Source: JBCCCJ01 sp039029315 (GTDB lineage Bacteria; Bacteroidota; Bacteroidia; J057). Taken from it: a stretch of DNA of 7,651 nucleotides. The notes beneath the pieces are model-generated. The model was not told the DNA's origin and did no database searches. It worked only from the letters and a program-made list of their open reading frames with translations. The position numbers and the translations under genes were made by a program. Below, one piece after another: positions 5,973 to 7,651 of this stretch; positions within the stretch are counted from its first letter, which is position 1; each line of letters starts with the position of its first letter. Where the stretch lies: positions 1 through 7,651 of the forward strand of contig JBCCGK010000204.1 in NCBI GenBank assembly GCA_039029315.1, given 5' to 3'.

Positions 5973-6593
5973 TCACTTGTAATGGGGAATGTTGAGTCCC
6001 AACACAATATCTCGATGGAGGAGATACATCTCCCCTTGTTTGCTTGGAGATACAATTCCCGAACCGCCACGGTTCTTCATCTCCTTCCGCTCTTTTTTCG
6101 TCAACAAGGGATCATCCTCAAATACAATGCTGTCAATATAATATTCATTTTTGCTGGGTTCCTTGACTGTCAAGTGAATATGCTCCGGCTCCCCTCCTGT
6201 GGGATAAGCGGCAGGTCGAAATGTATAAAATTGATAACATCCATCTTTCCCGGTTTTGAGCCATCCCCGATAGATGCCATGATACCTGCCCCAGCCTGTT
6301 TCATTTCCTCTCGTCTCATAAATTCCTTTGCGATTGGTGTGATAGACATAAAGAATGACATCGCTGGCTGGGCTTATTCCATCTTTTTGAAAAATGGTTC
6401 CACTGACCAACAATTTAGGACCAAATTTCTCAAATCCGGGAAGGGTATCTACAGCTTGCAAGGATTGGTCTCCGTATTCTAAGACAGCTTCACATCCTTC
6501 ACAAGGGCCCCCCACAAGTTGTGCGTGCGATTGATCCATACAAAGAAGTCCCCAGGACAGACAGAGAATTGGAAGAAGAAACATCTTTTTCAT
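5973..6593 (-). CDS. Exported intradiol ring-cleavage dioxygenase-like protein
   Basis: The 206-residue protein starts with a signal peptide (MKKMFLLPIL onward, cleavage likely after SHA at residue 24). Cys18 is not in a good lipobox. The mature protein opens with VGGPCEGCEAV, common in exported members of this family as I recall it. The beta-sandwich core carries what look like all the ferric-iron ligands of intradiol dioxygenases: Y92 (RKGIYE), Y130 (FRPAAYP), H138 and H140 (EPEHIHL), plus the conserved arginine R126. Family members open catechol-type rings between the two hydroxyls using non-haem Fe(III). The substrate is unknown, and no aromatic-degradation genes are nearby. The start is the first of two close ATGs (MKKM). 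The 270 bp upstream (6594-6863) show no other gene and no clear promoter. The TGA stop is also the target duplication of the adjoining MITE. Confidence 0.87.
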   Translation of the reverse strand: MKKMFLLPILCLSWGLLCMDQSHAQLVGGPCEGCEAVLEYGDQSLQAVDTLPGFEKFGPKLLVSGTIFQKDGISPASDVILYVYHTNRKGIYETRGNETGWGRYHGIYRGWLKTGKDGCYQFYTFRPAAYPTGGEPEHIHLTVKEPSKNEYYIDSIVFEDDPLLTKKERKEMKNRGGSGIVSPSKQGEMYLLHRDIVLGLNIPHYK

Positions 6594-6863
6594 GAGTGAT
6601 ATGGTTCAGGGGTTAGGGGTGTCAGACACTTGGCGCAAGGGATAAGCATCTGTTTCTTTTCTGCCTGTTCTGTCCAGGTCTATTTCTTTCTCAAAAGAGA
6701 GACAAACCTGAAAGTCGAACAGCATGAGTGATACACCCGATGAAAATAAATGATCCAATGAGAAATCCTGCCTCTATTTGGCAGTACTTTCTCAGGAAGT
6801 AGGTAGGCGGTAAGGGTCAAGATAGACAAAAAAGGCATCTCATGAAGTTCCTGAATTGCGAAT

Positions 6864-7352
6864 TTATCGAACCTCATAGCGGAGATTCATCTCCTGAAGC
6901 AGTGCATGTTGAACTGCTCTGGATACAGACTTACGTGCAAGGACAGTCTTGATTCGCTTCGGGTGGATGCGCTTCAGTCGAAAATAATATCCTGCGGAAG
7001 GAAGGAGATGCCGACCACTTGTTCGAGCCAAATCCACCTCTACCATATACAGCATACCGGATTCAAGTGTAATCGAAAGGCTGTTTCCCGCTTCCTTGTC
7101 AATAGACATCAGGGAGCGGAATTCGTAGATTCCCGGAGGAAAAGTGCTCGTCCAGGCTGCCTGATTTCCGATGTTACACAACAGCGAATCCGCCACAAAA
7201 ATCTGACAGGAAGTTGCCGATTTCAACGCACCAGTATCCCGATAGAAAATCAGTCTTGGGTCCGGCTCAATCCGTTGAGTTTGTGCGGCCAGTTGAGACA
7301 TGACCAGCATGATCCCAAGAATCATTGTGTATGTAACAGATTGTGTATGCAT
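6864..7352 (-). CDS. Exported DUF2846-like protein
   Basis: I chose the ATG at 7352 (162 residues) because it begins a plausible signal peptide, MHTQSVTYT followed by a hydrophobic stretch and cleavage near LAA|QTQ at about residue 24. The frame is open to an ATG at 7427, but that extension runs through a transposon-type terminal repeat and carries no export signal at the right place. The mature part follows the pattern I associate with DUF2846: RLIFYRDTGAL near the start, then CQIFVADSLLCNIGN, a PPGIYEF turn like the usual PG-H/Y motif, and LESGMLYMVEVDL. That domain is a small beta-sandwich of unknown role in exported proteins and lipoproteins. The C-terminal third is basic (RLKRIHPKRIKTVLARKSVSR) and of unknown function. 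The family call is from motif memory only. Confidence 0.7.
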   Translation of the reverse strand: MHTQSVTYTMILGIMLVMSQLAAQTQRIEPDPRLIFYRDTGALKSATSCQIFVADSLLCNIGNQAAWTSTFPPGIYEFRSLMSIDKEAGNSLSITLESGMLYMVEVDLARTSGRHLLPSAGYYFRLKRIHPKRIKTVLARKSVSRAVQHALLQEMNLRYEVR

Positions 7353-7378
7353 ATACGTATGGAGGCAATTTGGAATAA

Positions 7379-7398
7379 GAGACTGTTTGAACATCTGG
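7379..7398 (+). mobile_element. Solo terminal inverted repeat matching the MITE ends
   Basis: GAGACTGTTTGAACATCTGG differs from the copy 1 terminal repeat at 2 of 20 positions and is preceded by TAA (7376-7378), again a TNA-type flank. If it is a true end, the element extends rightward past 7398, but the following bases do not match the MITE interior, so it would be a different element (for example a full IS) or a decayed remnant. No partner end is visible up to 7651. It ends 26 bp upstream of the start codon of the DUF2846-like gene. Confidence 0.55.
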
Positions 7399-7651
7399 AA
7401 AAAAGCTAGCATTGTTGAGATCGACACCCAAGAGACTAATCTTGATTTTCACTGGAGGCCGTGCAGCAAAACCTTCCAATCCACAGTCGTAATGGAAACT
7501 GTTATCCCATTGGTTCAAGCCATAAGTTCTTGACAATCCAAGTCTAGTCCTTTTGCCCACCTCCTGCCTTATTTTATCGTCAGATAGCTCGCTATCTTTC
7601 TCAAAAATGCGTTGGAGGAGCACAAAAATCCTGCAACTTAATGATCAGAAA
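7399..7651 (-). other. Terminal region without an identifiable gene; unassigned open frame
   Basis: A minus-strand frame is open from a GTG at 7623 through the terminal repeat to 7267, giving 118 residues with no ATG. Its upstream part includes LSRTYGLNQWDNSFHYDC, which looks more protein-like than random sequence, but I do not recognise the family. Its 3' end would run 86 bp into the DUF2846-like gene in another frame, so at best only the part before about 7398 could be real, perhaps a fragment interrupted at the repeat. The region also holds a 16-bp palindromic stretch at 7582-7597 (AGATAGC/GCTATCT arms). It may be the inside of a mobile element that continues beyond the window. Confidence 0.3.

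Noticed and set aside
5916..6482. 188-codon plus-strand open frame over the dioxygenase gene and part of the MITE
   Set aside because: It is antisense to a gene with a full set of intradiol dioxygenase ligands and starts inside the mobile element. It has no domain or export signal.
6680..6877. 65-codon minus-strand open frame between the dioxygenase and DUF2846-like genes
   Set aside because: It overlaps the end of the DUF2846-like gene and shows no family motif, clear signal peptide or start context. It is probably chance in a 270-bp spacer.
7582..7597. Palindrome AGATAGC-TC-GCTATCT as an operator or terminator
   Set aside because: The two-base spacer is too small for a stable hairpin of full length, no strong T tract follows, and no gene start is nearby. 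I only note it.
1..7651. CRISPR arrays, tRNA or rRNA genes
   Set aside because: I saw no regularly spaced direct repeats, no tRNA-like cloverleaf elements and no conserved rRNA segments while reading both strands.

Overview
The window looks like chromosomal DNA of a member of the Bacteroidota. Three things point there: start codons without clear Shine-Dalgarno sequences, a TAnnTTTG-type promoter box, and exported proteins of types common in that phylum (CHAT-TPR, a TPR anti-sigma-like protein, a DUF2846-like protein). A Saprospiria or Cytophagia relative is possible, but I cannot fix the genus from sequence alone.

Layout. Positions 1-140 are most of a small inverted-repeat element (copy 1, cut by the window edge). 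Positions 251-4095 hold a two-gene minus-strand operon: a small exported cysteine-rich protein (3496-4095), overlapped by a 1083-residue exported, C-terminally membrane-anchored TPR-CHAT caspase-like protease (251-3502). Divergent from it, on the plus strand, are an ECF-type sigma factor (4222-4827) and a single-pass membrane protein with an anti-sigma-like cytoplasmic head and a periplasmic TPR tail (4896-5672). A strong intrinsic terminator follows at 5775-5802. Next comes the complete second copy of the element (5812-5972), inverted relative to copy 1. Then two minus-strand genes: an exported intradiol-dioxygenase-like protein (5973-6593) and a DUF2846-like exported protein (6864-7352). A third copy of the element's terminal sequence lies at 7379-7398, and the last 250 bp have no gene I can identify.

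How the parts may work together. The four genes between the elements form a plausible envelope-signalling module: a sigma factor, a membrane anti-sigma with a periplasmic TPR sensor, and a periplasmic TPR-CHAT protease made with a small secreted partner. A role for the protease in processing the anti-sigma or the secreted protein is inference only.

The best new observations are two. (1) A 161-bp MITE-like element has 20-bp terminal inverted repeats beginning GAG and a TCA target duplication. These fit IS1031-type (IS5 family) mobilisation, and copy 2 sits exactly at the stop codon of the dioxygenase gene. (2) A perfect 13-bp inverted repeat lies at the 5' end of the CHAT gene, between its ATG and an alternative GTG that would begin a textbook signal peptide.
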